From: Acanthochlamys bracteata
Lineage: Eukaryota > Streptophyta > Magnoliopsida > Pandanales > Velloziaceae
DNA: 64,000 nt
Direction: 5' to 3'
NCBI GenBank assembly: GCA_019914995.1
Contig: CM034138.1
Span: 3,968,001 to 4,032,000 of the forward strand
Shown here: positions 50,401 to 60,911 of the stretch, piece by piece
Position numbering within the stretch: position 1 is the first letter of the stretch
Layout of the letters: each line of letters starts with the position of its first letter
Made by a program: the position numbers and the translations under genes
Notes under the pieces: generated by a model
What the model was told of the DNA's origin: nothing
Seen by the model: only the letters and a program-made list of their open reading frames with translations
Database searches by the model: none

Positions 50401-50547
50401 GTCATTAAGAATCTTAGAGTGTGTCAGGATTGCCACAATGCTATTAAGTTTATATCAGCTATCGAGAATAGGTTAATAATTTTAAGGGACTCCAATCGGT
50501 TTCACCATTTCAGTGGTGGTTTGTGTTCGTGCAGCGATTACTGGTGA
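47433..50547 (+). CDS. PLS-class pentatricopeptide repeat protein with E and DYW domains
   Basis: Organelle RNA-editing factor: the repeats select the RNA site and the DYW domain is a cytidine deaminase. Two exons, 47433-48884 and 49741-50547, give 752 residues; the intron is GT-AG, phase 0. The N-terminus ([20 protein letters not shown]) is basic and hydroxylated, fitting an organelle, perhaps mitochondrial, targeting peptide. At least eleven repeats follow, with the recurring VSWNTMI.GY pattern at about 31-residue spacing. The second exon starts in [13 protein letters not shown] and carries the E region ([37 protein letters not shown]). The DYW domain has [12 protein letters not shown] (the HxE motif), CQDCHNAIK (CxxC) and terminal CSCSDYW. 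It reads as the counterpart of Arabidopsis At4g02750. I start at the ATG at 47433; the open frame further upstream has no ATG. Confidence 0.94.
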
Positions 50548-51240
50548 GAGAGACATCAGATATATGGCTTCAGATAAATACATGAAGGAAATATGGTTCC
50601 TGAGATGATTCATGACATAATCAGTCTTTCCACCTCTATCATCAAGCACACTATTTTAGAACTTTCTGATCATCATACTGTATTCTAGAAATTGGTTCTA
50701 ATCATTATGGATAGACCTGGGAGTTGGCTAGGACAAGACTGGATTCTTATGAATTGGACTTATAAAGCATCTCCATTCTTGAAGGATATTATTGATCAAT
50801 GTTACTTGTGATTCTTGGAGTGAAGGCTACACTAAAAAAGAAGGGAGACTAACCATGAAGGAGATTAATGTTTTCTTTCATGCTGCATGGACCTTTGGCA
50901 ACTAGGAAGTGGTAAGTTGTTCATACGTAGTGCTAAAGAGGCCATTGCAGGTTTGCTTTCCTTGTCCTGTTCCATTCACTGGTTCCACGATATCAACAGT
51001 AAATCAGATCAGTAGGAGCATGAAGCTTGCTAAAGAAATAATTGAGAAGCAGAAGGGAACATGTTCCTTACTTGTGATCCAGGCAGTAGGAATACATTAT
51101 CTTTTGATTGGCAATCAGAGCTAGACTTCCCAGTTTTGCAATCAAGTCTCACAGAGAGGGAGCTATTTTTTGGCATTTTCACTTTATTTCTAGTAAAAAT
51201 GTGTCAATGGAACCTTATGTCAGATTCCATGAGATCTGGT
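50548..51240. other. PPR 3' flank, no gene recognised
   Basis: Mixed-composition sequence. Short frames on the plus strand show no domain. The first part is likely PPR 3' UTR, and the rest leads into the carboxypeptidase pseudogene. Confidence 0.45.
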
Positions 51241-52305
51241 TGATCTCTGTTTTCTGGAATAAGCCATTCTCCAGACACGATCATTGCTTGTGTATTTGGC
51301 CCTTGATCAGCTGGGACAAAGTGTCCAGCGCCAGAGACTGCTACATGGCTGAAGTCCCCCTATGTCTGAACTTACCCTGCCAGCGAAGAAGCTCGGCATT
51401 GCCATTTCATCTCTTTCATCCACGCCTCTATTGATGCCACACCATCCCCTCAAATCATATTTCCGCAAAGATCATACGACACAGAAAAGGTGGATATGGG
51501 AAGATTCAGTGCAACAGTAACCAGCTTGTCCTCTCGACAATGTGCTCGGCTTTTAGAATCATACAATGTGGCCAATCCTGTAACAGTCTGCAGCCAGTTA
51601 GCACCTTGTTTCTGGCATTTTCTGCCTCTGGCCACCTTTGTTCCTCCATAAGCCTCACTGCATTGTTCTGCTGCTCCTCGACTCCCTCTTATTCTTCATG
51701 TTTATCAATCCGATTGTATATGCTCTCTTGGCATGTTTGCAACCTGTGCTAGGTTGCATTAATCCATCACCAATTGCAATGCCCTGTAGATTAATCCTCA
51801 TTAATGCCTGCATCAAGGGGTTCTTTTGAGTGTGTGGTATGCAATTGCTGGGACATACTTTCCAGCATTGCTCTCGCTGTTATATATAGTGGACAGGTAT
51901 GGAATGAGGATTCAGAGGATAGGAAGAGCTGTATAGCAGTGAAGAGATGGTCAGCATGGCAGTTTCATTACTGCGAGACTCTGCTACAGTTGCTGCAATG
52001 CTAAAAGCCAATTCCTATCGGATTATCAATGAAAGCAGGCCAAACTGGCGGTTCCATGTTGCAGGTTTTCTCAAAGGGTGAGCGAAGATGATGCTCTTTT
52101 TATGAACCAAGCCCTATCATGGAGGAGTAGCATGGGCCACCATTGAGCCAGATTAGGACACGGGTGGTCAGGAGAGGTCAAATTGGCTTCCAGGCTTTGT
52201 TGAAAGTTGGCAGGGAGGTAGCTAGACTTTGTTGGCAGGCATCTTTTGGGAAGTTCTTATGGCTGCAGTGGATCAGAAGAAGAGAAGTGGGAGCACGGGA
52301 GCCAT
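51240..52305 (-). pseudogene. degenerate tandem copy of the SCPL50-like carboxypeptidase gene
   Basis: Minus-strand sequence collinear with the intact gene at 53551-54885, from a start-codon equivalent at 52305 to the C-terminal end near 51.24 kb. Examples: NGGPGCSS has become NGGPCYSS near 52.12 kb; the GHFVPADQ region is recognisable near 51.32 kb; and the vicinity of the catalytic serine (51.87 kb) has lost one base and is frameshifted. Several internal deletions and an early in-frame stop (after about ten codons) exclude a functional product. Interestingly, it keeps GAG AGC (Glu-Ser) at the nucleophile, where the intact copy has AAG AGC (Lys-Ser). It arose by tandem duplication in the same orientation. 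Confidence 0.88.
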
Positions 52306-53550
52306 CAACAACTGCTGAATAAAGGTTTTGACTAGTCTTTGGTTTGGATATAAGTTCTTGTGATGCATCAGGGCTTTTCTTTGAAGTCACTGGTTTTGAA
52401 GACACCATGTAGTGATAATCTGAATAGAAGTCAAGCCAAAAGATTGATGCATGCACATGTTTCACTTATTTTGTCTTTTGTTATCAATAGGAAATCTTGG
52501 AGCCTTGTGGTACTAACATGCAGCCTGATGGTTTCTTGCATTAAGGATGAAACTTTGATACTTTGGGTTCTGGCATTCTAGAACTCCTACTATTAGATGT
52601 CTATCATCCAGTCAGATTAAGTTGATGTTCAGATGGCTAAACAGAGGTGAGGAATACTTTCAAACAAAAAGGAGTTTATATCCTGGAAATGAAATTAATT
52701 CTTGGCAGATGTGTAGTCTTTGCTGTTAATTTTCTTAAAACTCACTTTTTTATTATTCTGAAAGTGACTTTCCTGTTCTTAACTTTTAATTTCCTTTCTA
52801 GTTAATGCCTGGTATATGGTCATATAACCTGATTAATTAAGTCATGAAATGCTAAAAAGCGTCACCATGGCATTCTCAATATATATAAGCTCTTGGTTTC
52901 AGGTCATACTAGGTTCTGATACTGTGTATTAACCTATGTCAATATTAGATGATGATATAGCTAATTCTTTTCAGTTGTGGTACAGGAAGATGTCTCAGTC
53001 TTGGGATTTGTGCTTGCAAGCTTCAAGGTTGGTCCGAGTTCATGCGGGAATATGAGGACATATTAAGTTTTGGGGGATTCTAGCACGTTTCAGTTTATGT
53101 GGTTCTTAGTGACATAGACTGGAAGAATATAAGGATTGAAATTCATAACTTGATGTCTATATAAAGAAGGAATAGCTTATGGAGGATGCACACATATCTC
53201 CTGCCGAATGGACCTACAGCAAGTTGTTCATACTCCAAGGTGAGGAGAAACTTCTATGGTGAATAGTTTTTGCCTTGATAAATTTGATTCAATCCTGCTA
53301 AGATATCTGCAGATTTTCATTTGCTTCTCCAATTTGATGAACTGAGACTGCAAGGTGAACAACTTTCCGATCACAAAAAGGTACATGAAACTTAATAAAT
53401 GGATGATAACTAAAAACTTATTTTGTTTCATTGTTCTTGAGCTTCCCAGCAAGAGTTCATATCCATTGTACAATCAACGAATCAAAGGTTCACAGAGGTC
53501 GAGCTGTGTTTTTTATACCTCCATTTTATTGACTGTAAATGAAACTTTTT
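52306..53550. other. spacer between the tandem carboxypeptidase copies
   Basis: Upstream flank of the dead copy and downstream flank of the intact gene. Short frames on either strand show no domain. The last few hundred bases are probably the 3' UTR of the intact gene on the minus strand. Confidence 0.45.
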
Positions 53551-54885
53551 TTAGATTGATTTCACCAATCTCTGAGTGACGTCCTTTGACTTCTGAAACA
53601 AGCCATTCTCCATCACCCAGTCCTCAATCATGTTCTGAGCGGCAAGACCTTGGTCAGCAGGAACAAAGTGTCCAGCACTAGAGACAACCACATGACCCAA
53701 ATTCCCCCATGTCTGGACGTAACCTGTCGTTTCACCTGCAATCCTCCACACGTTCCTCTCTGCTTCCATGAAGTTCTGCAGCTCTGCCCATTCCATCTCC
53801 CTTATCCAAGCCTCTGTTGATAAAGGGCCATACTTCAAATCATGGTTGCCCTCGTAGAGCAGCACTCTTGTTCTCACCAATATGTAATCCACCATGTACT
53901 TGACGCTCTTCATCATGTCACCATGCAGTGCAGACTGCACTTTTTTGCTGCATTTCTCCCACACTTTAATTTGCGACACGCCCAGAGCTGCCTTCACCTC
54001 ATCAGTGTTGAGGAAAACCCCCACCATTGATGTGTCATATGGTTCCTGCTTCGTGAATTCGTACAATGTAGCCAGCCCTGTTGCATTCTGTAGCAAGCTA
54101 GCTGCCCTTTCTCTGGAATTTGCAGCTTCTGACCACCTCTCCTCCTTTGCCAGTCTCACCGCCTCATTCTGCAACTCCTCAATCTCTCTCTTCTGCTTTA
54201 TGTTAATCAAGCCAACTGCGTATGCCACCTCGGCATGCGTCATCTCCTGCACAACAGGGTGTGTCATTCCGTTGCCAATTGCCATGCCATGGAGATTAAT
54301 CCTCTTAGATGGAGGCAGAGAGGGGTTTCTCTGGAGTATGTGGTAGGTGATTGCTGGGACATACTTCCCAGCATAGCTCTTCCCTGTTATGTACAGTGGA
54401 CGGGCTCGGAATGAAGATTCAGATGACAGGAAGTGCTGAATGAAATTGAAAAGATGTTCAGCAATGCCATATTGATCAGTTGGTATCTCCAGCTCTGACG
54501 CAGCAATGCTGAAGCCAGTACCTATGGGATTATCAATGAAGACAAGACCGAAGCGGCGATTCCATGTGTTGGCGTTGCGGACAAGTACTGGCGAAGATGA
54601 TGAATTTTTTACCAACCATGGGCCAAGCTCGTAGAAATTGTCTTTCATGGATGAGCAGCCAGGTCCACCATTGAGGTAGATCAGGATAGGAGTAGCTGAG
54701 AGGGATGAGATTGGTTTCTGGGCTTCATAGAAAGTATAGAACATAGCAGAGCCTGATGTTTTATTCACAGTGAAGTAGCCGGACTTTGTTGGAAGTGCTT
54801 CATTTGGGAATGATGAAGTAGCAGTAGCTGCAGCGGTGCAGAAGAAGATGACATGCAAGAAGAGAAGTTGGAGCAAGGAAGCCAT
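53551..54885 (-). CDS. serine carboxypeptidase-like protein, SCPL50 type
   Basis: Secreted or vacuolar alpha/beta-hydrolase of peptidase family S10. A single exon encodes 444 residues, the same length as Arabidopsis SCPL50. A hydrophobic signal peptide spans about 1-22. The substrate/oxyanion motif NGGPGCSSM is at 72-80, and [19 protein letters not shown] at 108-126. The nucleophile is Ser170 in [12 protein letters not shown], the acid Asp349 in EGNHDLKYG and the base His406 in [11 protein letters not shown], so the full Ser-Asp-His triad is present. The residue before the nucleophile is Lys, where the family has Glu (GESYAG). In yeast carboxypeptidase Y this Glu helps bind the substrate's C-terminal carboxylate, so substrate choice may be altered. 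NATG (267-270) is a possible N-glycosylation site. A decayed tandem copy lies 1.2 kb away. The start at 54885 gives a complete signal peptide. Confidence 0.93.
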   Translation of the reverse strand: MASLLQLLFLHVIFFCTAAATATSSFPNEALPTKSGYFTVNKTSGSAMFYTFYEAQKPISSLSATPILIYLNGGPGCSSMKDNFYELGPWLVKNSSSSPVLVRNANTWNRRFGLVFIDNPIGTGFSIAASELEIPTDQYGIAEHLFNFIQHFLSSESSFRARPLYITGKSYAGKYVPAITYHILQRNPSLPPSKRINLHGMAIGNGMTHPVVQEMTHAEVAYAVGLINIKQKREIEELQNEAVRLAKEERWSEAANSRERAASLLQNATGLATLYEFTKQEPYDTSMVGVFLNTDEVKAALGVSQIKVWEKCSKKVQSALHGDMMKSVKYMVDYILVRTRVLLYEGNHDLKYGPLSTEAWIREMEWAELQNFMEAERNVWRIAGETTGYVQTWGNLGHVVVSSAGHFVPADQGLAAQNMIEDWVMENGLFQKSKDVTQRLVKSI

Positions 54886-55392
54886 CGATGAGTTGAGATG
54901 GATAAAGGCCTGAGATCTGATTATGGTTTATAATTTTTTTTGTTTGAAGTCTCTGGTTAGTTTGCCAGCAAATCGGACGACCCCAATGGATAGAGACGCT
55001 CCAACCATTAGAAACTAGAGAAAAGAAATTAATAAGGGGTTGTGAATCACATGGACTTTGTAATATGATTTTAAATGGTTTTAAATCAATCAATAATACA
55101 ACTATTCTTTGAGATGAGAAGGGCCTGCAAAATATCAGGAGTGCTTTTAGTTCACTTTCAGGCCATACAGTCTGAGATATAGGATTTTCCAGCCACATAC
55201 AAATTTCAGTTCTGGACCTATTTGGAGCATCTTGCCAAAAGATTGACAAGCAGTATTTCAGTTCTGAAGGTAGTTTGAACTATCTAGTTTCCAGTTGAAC
55301 CACTGAACCTTGGGAACTGTTTTAACCATCTTAAATCAGGCAGCTTGAACTGTTTTACCCATCTTAAATCAGGCATTTGCTTGCACAGAGAT
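54886..55392. other. carboxypeptidase promoter region
   Basis: Upstream region of the SCPL50-like gene up to the TIR element. A minus-strand frame remains open through part of it but has no recognisable domain. Two near copies of a gaactgttttaaccatcttaaatcaggca-type phrase (55.31-55.38 kb) form a short direct repeat. Confidence 0.45.
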
Positions 55393-55400
55393 GGGATGAC

Positions 55401-55899
55401 CAAGGTTGTTAAAATCGGGATCTAAGGTAGGATCGTTTTGCTTGAGTATAATCGTAAAATCAGGATCTTAAAATAAGATCGTAAGATTTTACATACCGAT
55501 AAATTTTATAAAATTTTTTTTAAATACCATTAAAAATCTTTTATAAAAGTTTTTCTAATATTTTTTATAAAAATATTTTAGTACATTTAAAAAAATTAAA
55601 ATTCTTTTATATTTTATAAAAAAATTTAAAATTATAATTTTTCAGAAAATTTTCAAAATTTTATAAAAAATTCTCTAAAAGTTTATAAGAAACTCTTCTA
55701 AATATAGTTAATTACAAAAATTTCTTCAAAAGTAAAATTATATAAGATCGTAAAAAGATCGAGATCCTACCGATTTTAAAATTTAAATCCGAATTTAGGT
55801 GGAATTTTACTCAAAATAAATTTTACTTGAGATCGGGATCTTTTGGGTGAAGTAAAATCGTAAGATTTTAAGATTTAAATCGAGATTTTGATAACCTTG
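55401..55899. mobile_element. TIR element with 8-bp target duplication (hAT-like MITE), copy 2
   Basis: The 499-bp element starts caaggttgttaaaatcggga and ends cgagattttgataaccttg, whose reverse complement caaggttatcaaaatctcg mirrors the start. Perfect 8-bp direct repeats gggatgac flank it at 55393-55400 and 55900-55907. It shares ends and interior words (gtaaaaagatcgagatcctaccgatttta-like block, aattacaaaaatttctt) with the copy at 28504-29144 but is about 140 bp shorter internally. No coding capacity. Confidence 0.87.
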
Positions 55900-55907
55900 G
55901 GGATGAC

Positions 55908-58900
55908 TATGTTAAGTAGGCTAACAAAATAAGTTTATATCGTATTAATTGAAATTATTAGGTGACCTTGTCAAATCTAGCTAATAGAATTAGCTACGTA
56001 CAATCTATATGTATAGGATACTACCTAGTTCACTATGGATCTTAAGTACGAATCTTAGGTTCAAAGCTATTCGTTCTATAAGTACATTTTTTCGTATGCT
56101 TTGGATTTCTTGTTGCTACATAGTATTTTGTTGATTTGGGTAGGTTATTGAGTAGAGGCTAAGCTTAAGGATTGTCTTTTCTGATTCTATGAGGAAGGTA
56201 TTGAGAGTTGCATGTGTTGACACCCTTCTTGATCATTATGCGTTCTATCCTCAAACCGCACCCTTTAGATATGCTACTTTTTTTTGGAAAGTTTGGTAGC
56301 TCTTAGATTTCATGCCCTCTGTAGTTACTATCTGATGCTTGATCAACCTATTTAACAAATTTGCTAGGCTCTCTAGTAAACCATCAACCCAATCTTGCTA
56401 AAGGGTACATTATTGGTTTAGATTGTACTTGTAAATGTTAATCCACTTTAATCTATGCCATTTGTTGCACAATTACTAATTTCAAAGATAGTTGATTTCT
56501 TTAGGCTAGTATGGGTAATAAAAATTAAGAATTATATTTTATAAATTAGGATAGACTATTTCTTTAAATCAAGTCATCAGAATTTCACAAAATAAATCAT
56601 CATCATATAGCAAAGAAATAGCCAGCTACACCACAAGAAAAAGTTTACCTATAGATAATCATTGAATAGTCAACTATGTGTATAAGACACTTGATCGGAC
56701 ATAAGACTGCAATAGCTACGTGTATAAGACACTTGATCGAACATAAGGCTGCAAAACTTGGCCCAAGTGTCAAAACATAGCATAGAGCTGTGAACAGAAA
56801 AGAATAGAGGATTAGATAACCGACTACTTCACTACTAATCTCAAATAGAGAACAAGCCGTGCGATCATGACCTTCTTGTTTTAGAGATAGTTTCAAGCAC
56901 GATGCTGGTTTTTTTTAGCACAAACTTTTTATTAAAATTAGATCATCATACTAACAAGTCTATATCAAAAGTTGATTAGATACAAAATAGGAGAAGATCA
57001 AGAACACAAAAGAAATGAGCTATTTGACACATACTTCACTGGTATTACAAAAGTGAGCTAGTTTTTAGATTTTGATTTTTATTCAAGAAGAAATCATATT
57101 AAATTACAAAAAGATATCATCCTAAGTTTTCACTATCTCGCCACAATATGACATCACAATTTGAGCTACATTGAGCCATATGTCACTAAGAATAAGTTCA
57201 TAGAGGAATTGACTGCAAAAAAGTTTGCCAGAACCTGAACAATAACTCCATACTTAGCAAAACCAACGTCAATCAAATCAATAAATTTAGCGAGAAAAAT
57301 TCAAATTGGATCAAGTCTCGTCCAAACTGTTCAAACTTGACCCACCATTTTAGTGGAGATCACATCAAAGAACCTAGAAAACTCTCCAACATTGAGATGA
57401 ACGGGAATAATCAAGAAATTAAATTTACCAAAGTTTTGCATTTAATGCTGCAAGAAGATCAAATCAAAGCAATGCTGAGGTAAATTAAATATTAAAAGAA
57501 GGATAGCCTATGATTTGTTAAGATTTTGCAGAACAGCTCACCTTTCAGCTATTGAAAACTCAGCACTAGGCTGCGAGCAGGAGCGATTGCATAAAAAACG
57601 ACTTAACACAATACTGTAGCCAGCACGCATAAGCAATGGAAAGAATTTTAGTCGTTTGAAGATTGAATTCTGAATTGAAAAGAAGAAGAATATAAGAAGA
57701 AGAAGTAGCAATGAAAACAGTGAGCGAGTTGAAAAAGATGTTTACAAAGAAAATATTCAACTGAGCTAAAAGAGCTAACATTATTACTCACCACCATGCA
57801 ACTTGAGTTTACTGAGTACACATCTTTATTCTTTATTTTTTTAAAATTTCTCATTATGTTTACATTGAATTTGACTCATTCTGTGAGATTGGTTAAAATT
57901 TTGTGATTGTAATAACCATGCAAGAATTGTTTAAATATATGTTGCACTTAGGATAGGGCTTGGCTAAGCCGAAATTATATCACTGGTCTTGTAAGAGAGC
58001 TACTGATATGTAGGCGGAAAGATATTATGTCTACGACATTGTTGATTGATTCGTCTTGAAAAGAGAACCGGTGAGGCAATAGTGTTGAGCTAAGCACATT
58101 GCCTTAGTGATTGTAGCTCTTTTAAATATTAATGAACTTTTGCTCTTAACAAAGAGTGATCGTGAATATAGACAAAGAGGTTTGCAAAATCACATAACCT
58201 TTATGTACTTGTGATTGTGAAAGTTATTTATCCTTCTGTCTATTTTTTGCATTAGAAACTCTAACATTTTTCTTTATAGGAAGTTGCATAGATATCACCA
58301 ACTAGATGCTTGCTATCCTATAGTAATCCTTTTTATGCAACACTATCAGCCAATTAGAACTATTATGGTCGACTAGAACCTTTACAAAATTTTATAACAG
58401 TAACTTTTTAGATTTCAAATCAATTTACCACTCTTTTTTTGATTTGATTGTACAGGTTTTAATCAACCGTTTGAATAGTGTAATATTTGCATTTATTCTA
58501 GAAGCACTGATGAATGACTTAGGTCTAAATGCTTATCTCTCCGATCGTTATCTCTTTTGAAGATTATGCAAATTATATTATATTCTGATGAAGGCAGATG
58601 AGTAGCTTCACTTAGGTCTAGATGTTTATCTCTCTAATCATTTTCTCTTCTGAAGATTATGCAAATCATAACACATTTCAATGTCAAAAATCTATTCTAT
58701 AATGGAATATGAATTCAACATCTTCATAATGTTACTATTATCCTCTCTTATAAAAATTATGTAAGATAACTATAAGGTGTTTGCTCGTACTTTATGATGT
58801 AGTAATTTTTAATTCACACTAGATTCTTTTATCTTAAAGTTAAGTATTTTCTTATAAAGAAGAACTCAACTATTTCTTGATCATGTTGCAAGATGTATTA

Positions 58901-59100
58901 ATACACCTGTTACTTGCACATAAAGGTGAATTATAATGAACCATGCTAGATGAGTTTGCCGGGCAAGGCTGGTCAGGATGAATCTTTTGACATTGAAATG
59001 TGAAACTAAAATGAAGGAGAGATGTATTATGAGATGTGAAGTGGATATTATTAATTAACAAAATTATTTAATATTATTTTAAAAAATTAAAAGATACTAT
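55908..59100. other. gene-free region with small duplications
   Basis: No gene recognised. A tandem duplication of about 43 bp (tgtgtataagacacttgatc unit) lies at 56675-56757. Two copies of a segment of about 63 bp starting cttaggtctaaatgcttatc / cttaggtctagatgtttatc lie at about 58518-58580 and 58611-58673. The 83-codon minus frame at 56645-56896 is an artefact of the first duplication. The rest is plain AT-rich sequence. Confidence 0.45.
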
Positions 59101-59104
59101 ATAA

Positions 59105-60370
59105 ACAAAGAGAAAGTGCTCTAATGTCTATTTATAAACATAAAGAAGATATTCAAAATTATACCAATTGTAGAGTAATTAAGTTCATGAGCCATATAAT
59201 GAAATTATAGAGAGAGTTATTGAGCGTAGATAAAGATGCAATTAAAAAATTCAAATAGTTAGTTTGGTTTTATGCTAGGAGATTTATTAGAAAGCAATTT
59301 ATTTATTTAGAAGATCGACGAAATAACATAAAGAGAAGGAGAAAGACATATATATGGTTTATATAGATTTAAAAAAAAACTTACGATAAGATATCTATAG
59401 AAATGTTATAGTGAATGTTAGAAAGAATAAGTATACCTAATACATATATTATATTATTATGAATATGTACAATGGAGTATCATGGTTTATTAATGTCAGA
59501 TAATCTTAGTAAAGAGTTCCGTATTATTATAGATTTACATCAGATTTAGTTTTAAGTTTTTATCTATTTGTTTTAGGAATATATGAACTCACTCGATATA
59601 TGCAGGACGAAATATCGTAGTGTATGTTATTTGCAGATGCAATAGTTTTAGTTTACAAAAAAGAAAAGATATTAATAATAAATTGGAATGTTAAAGGAAT
59701 ACTTTAAAATCTAAGGGTCTTAAATTAAGAAAGATTAAAATAGAATACATGCATTATCGTTTTAGTAAACATAAAAATAATGACAATATTAATTATTGCA
59801 ATAGAAAATTATACGGTACCGTAAAACAATAACTTAATATTTATGTTATATTATTCATAAAGAAGAATTGAAGAAGACACTATGCACAGATTAAAACAGA
59901 GTGATGAGATGGTAATATACTACCGAAATATTTTGTGATAAAGAAAATTTCTTTAAAACTAAAATGCCGATTTTATAGAACAATAATTCGGCTTGCAATA
60001 TTATACGGCAGTACGTGTTAAGCTATTAAATGTCAAAATATTTAGAAAACAAAGTAGCGAAAATAAAGATGTTAAGATGAATATATATGTATACCAAAAT
60101 AGACAAATATAATATAAAAAATATGCCAATAAACAACTATCGCGCCGATTGAGAATAAGTTAAAAAATATGCTATATGTTTCGGACATATTTTGCGGAGA
60201 TCAAAAAATGTAGAATTTATTTGAATACTTTAGAAGTAAAAGAGGAACATCAAAATTAATTTAGTTTAATCTAAATGGTGATGAAAGATTTAGAGAAATA
60301 AACTTTTCACTAAATTTGATTTACGAATAGAAAGGAAAAAACTAAATCCATATAACTGACCACCTCATGT
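59105..60370 (+). mobile_element. LINE-type non-LTR retrotransposon relic (reverse transcriptase)
   Basis: Translated pieces, spread over frames and broken by many stops, follow plant LINE reverse transcriptase order: HKEDIQNYTNCRVIKFMSHI (about 59140), SLVLC/FGFMLG (59255), KEKDIYMVYIDLKK (59336), CTMEYHGLLM (59470) and CMLFADAIVLVY (59620-59657). The last is the polymerase active-site box, where the second Asp of F/YADD is Ala. Near 60145 PIENKLKNMLYVSDI corresponds to the conserved region before the end. C is strikingly scarce on the plus strand, consistent with long decay of methylated DNA. No ends or target duplication found. Confidence 0.75.
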
Positions 60371-60911
60371 GAAATAAAGAATTAATGTGTTTGTTGTTTT
60401 CTTAATATTATTAAATATAATTTGTAACCAAACGTTCTCGAAATGTTGGTACGTCCCGAAATTATTGCCACTAATAAATTGTTAGGAAACACGCTGGAAA
60501 TGTCTTTTCTATACTATCTCAACAAGTGCATACGTGGCATGAGATGTGCTCATAATTCTTGAAGTAATAGGAAAAAATATCATCTCAGTAAATCAGTCGG
60601 AGTTAATAATATTTAAAGATATCACATATGAACTACTTAAAAAATAAATTGTAATATTTAATTTTTCTGATAATTAGAGGAGTATTTCTTAAACGATTAG
60701 GCTTGTTTATTTATATTTAAACTCATTTTTAATTTTTAATTTATTTTTAAATTAAATAATATAAGTATAAAATTTAAACTAATTTTTTTTCTAAAGAAAT
60801 TTACTTTTAAAATTAGTTTTAAAACTGATAATTTGTTTGTAGCTTTATCTCATGCAGCTGCAGAAGCTTTCTATTTCTTTGCTTAAAAAACCTCTCTGAT
60901 TTTCTAAACAA
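60371..60911. other. RimM upstream region
   Basis: AT-rich sequence running into the leader of the RimM gene; the last 60 bases (ctgcagaagctttctatttc...) are likely 5' UTR. No gene otherwise. Confidence 0.45.

Noticed and set aside
53842-54346. Plus-strand frames of 62-150 codons over the carboxypeptidase gene
   Set aside because: They are antisense shadows of the 444-codon gene with an intact catalytic triad.
56645-56896. An 83-codon minus-strand frame with internal repeat
   Set aside because: The repeat in the protein simply reflects a 43-bp tandem DNA duplication; no domain or gene structure around it.
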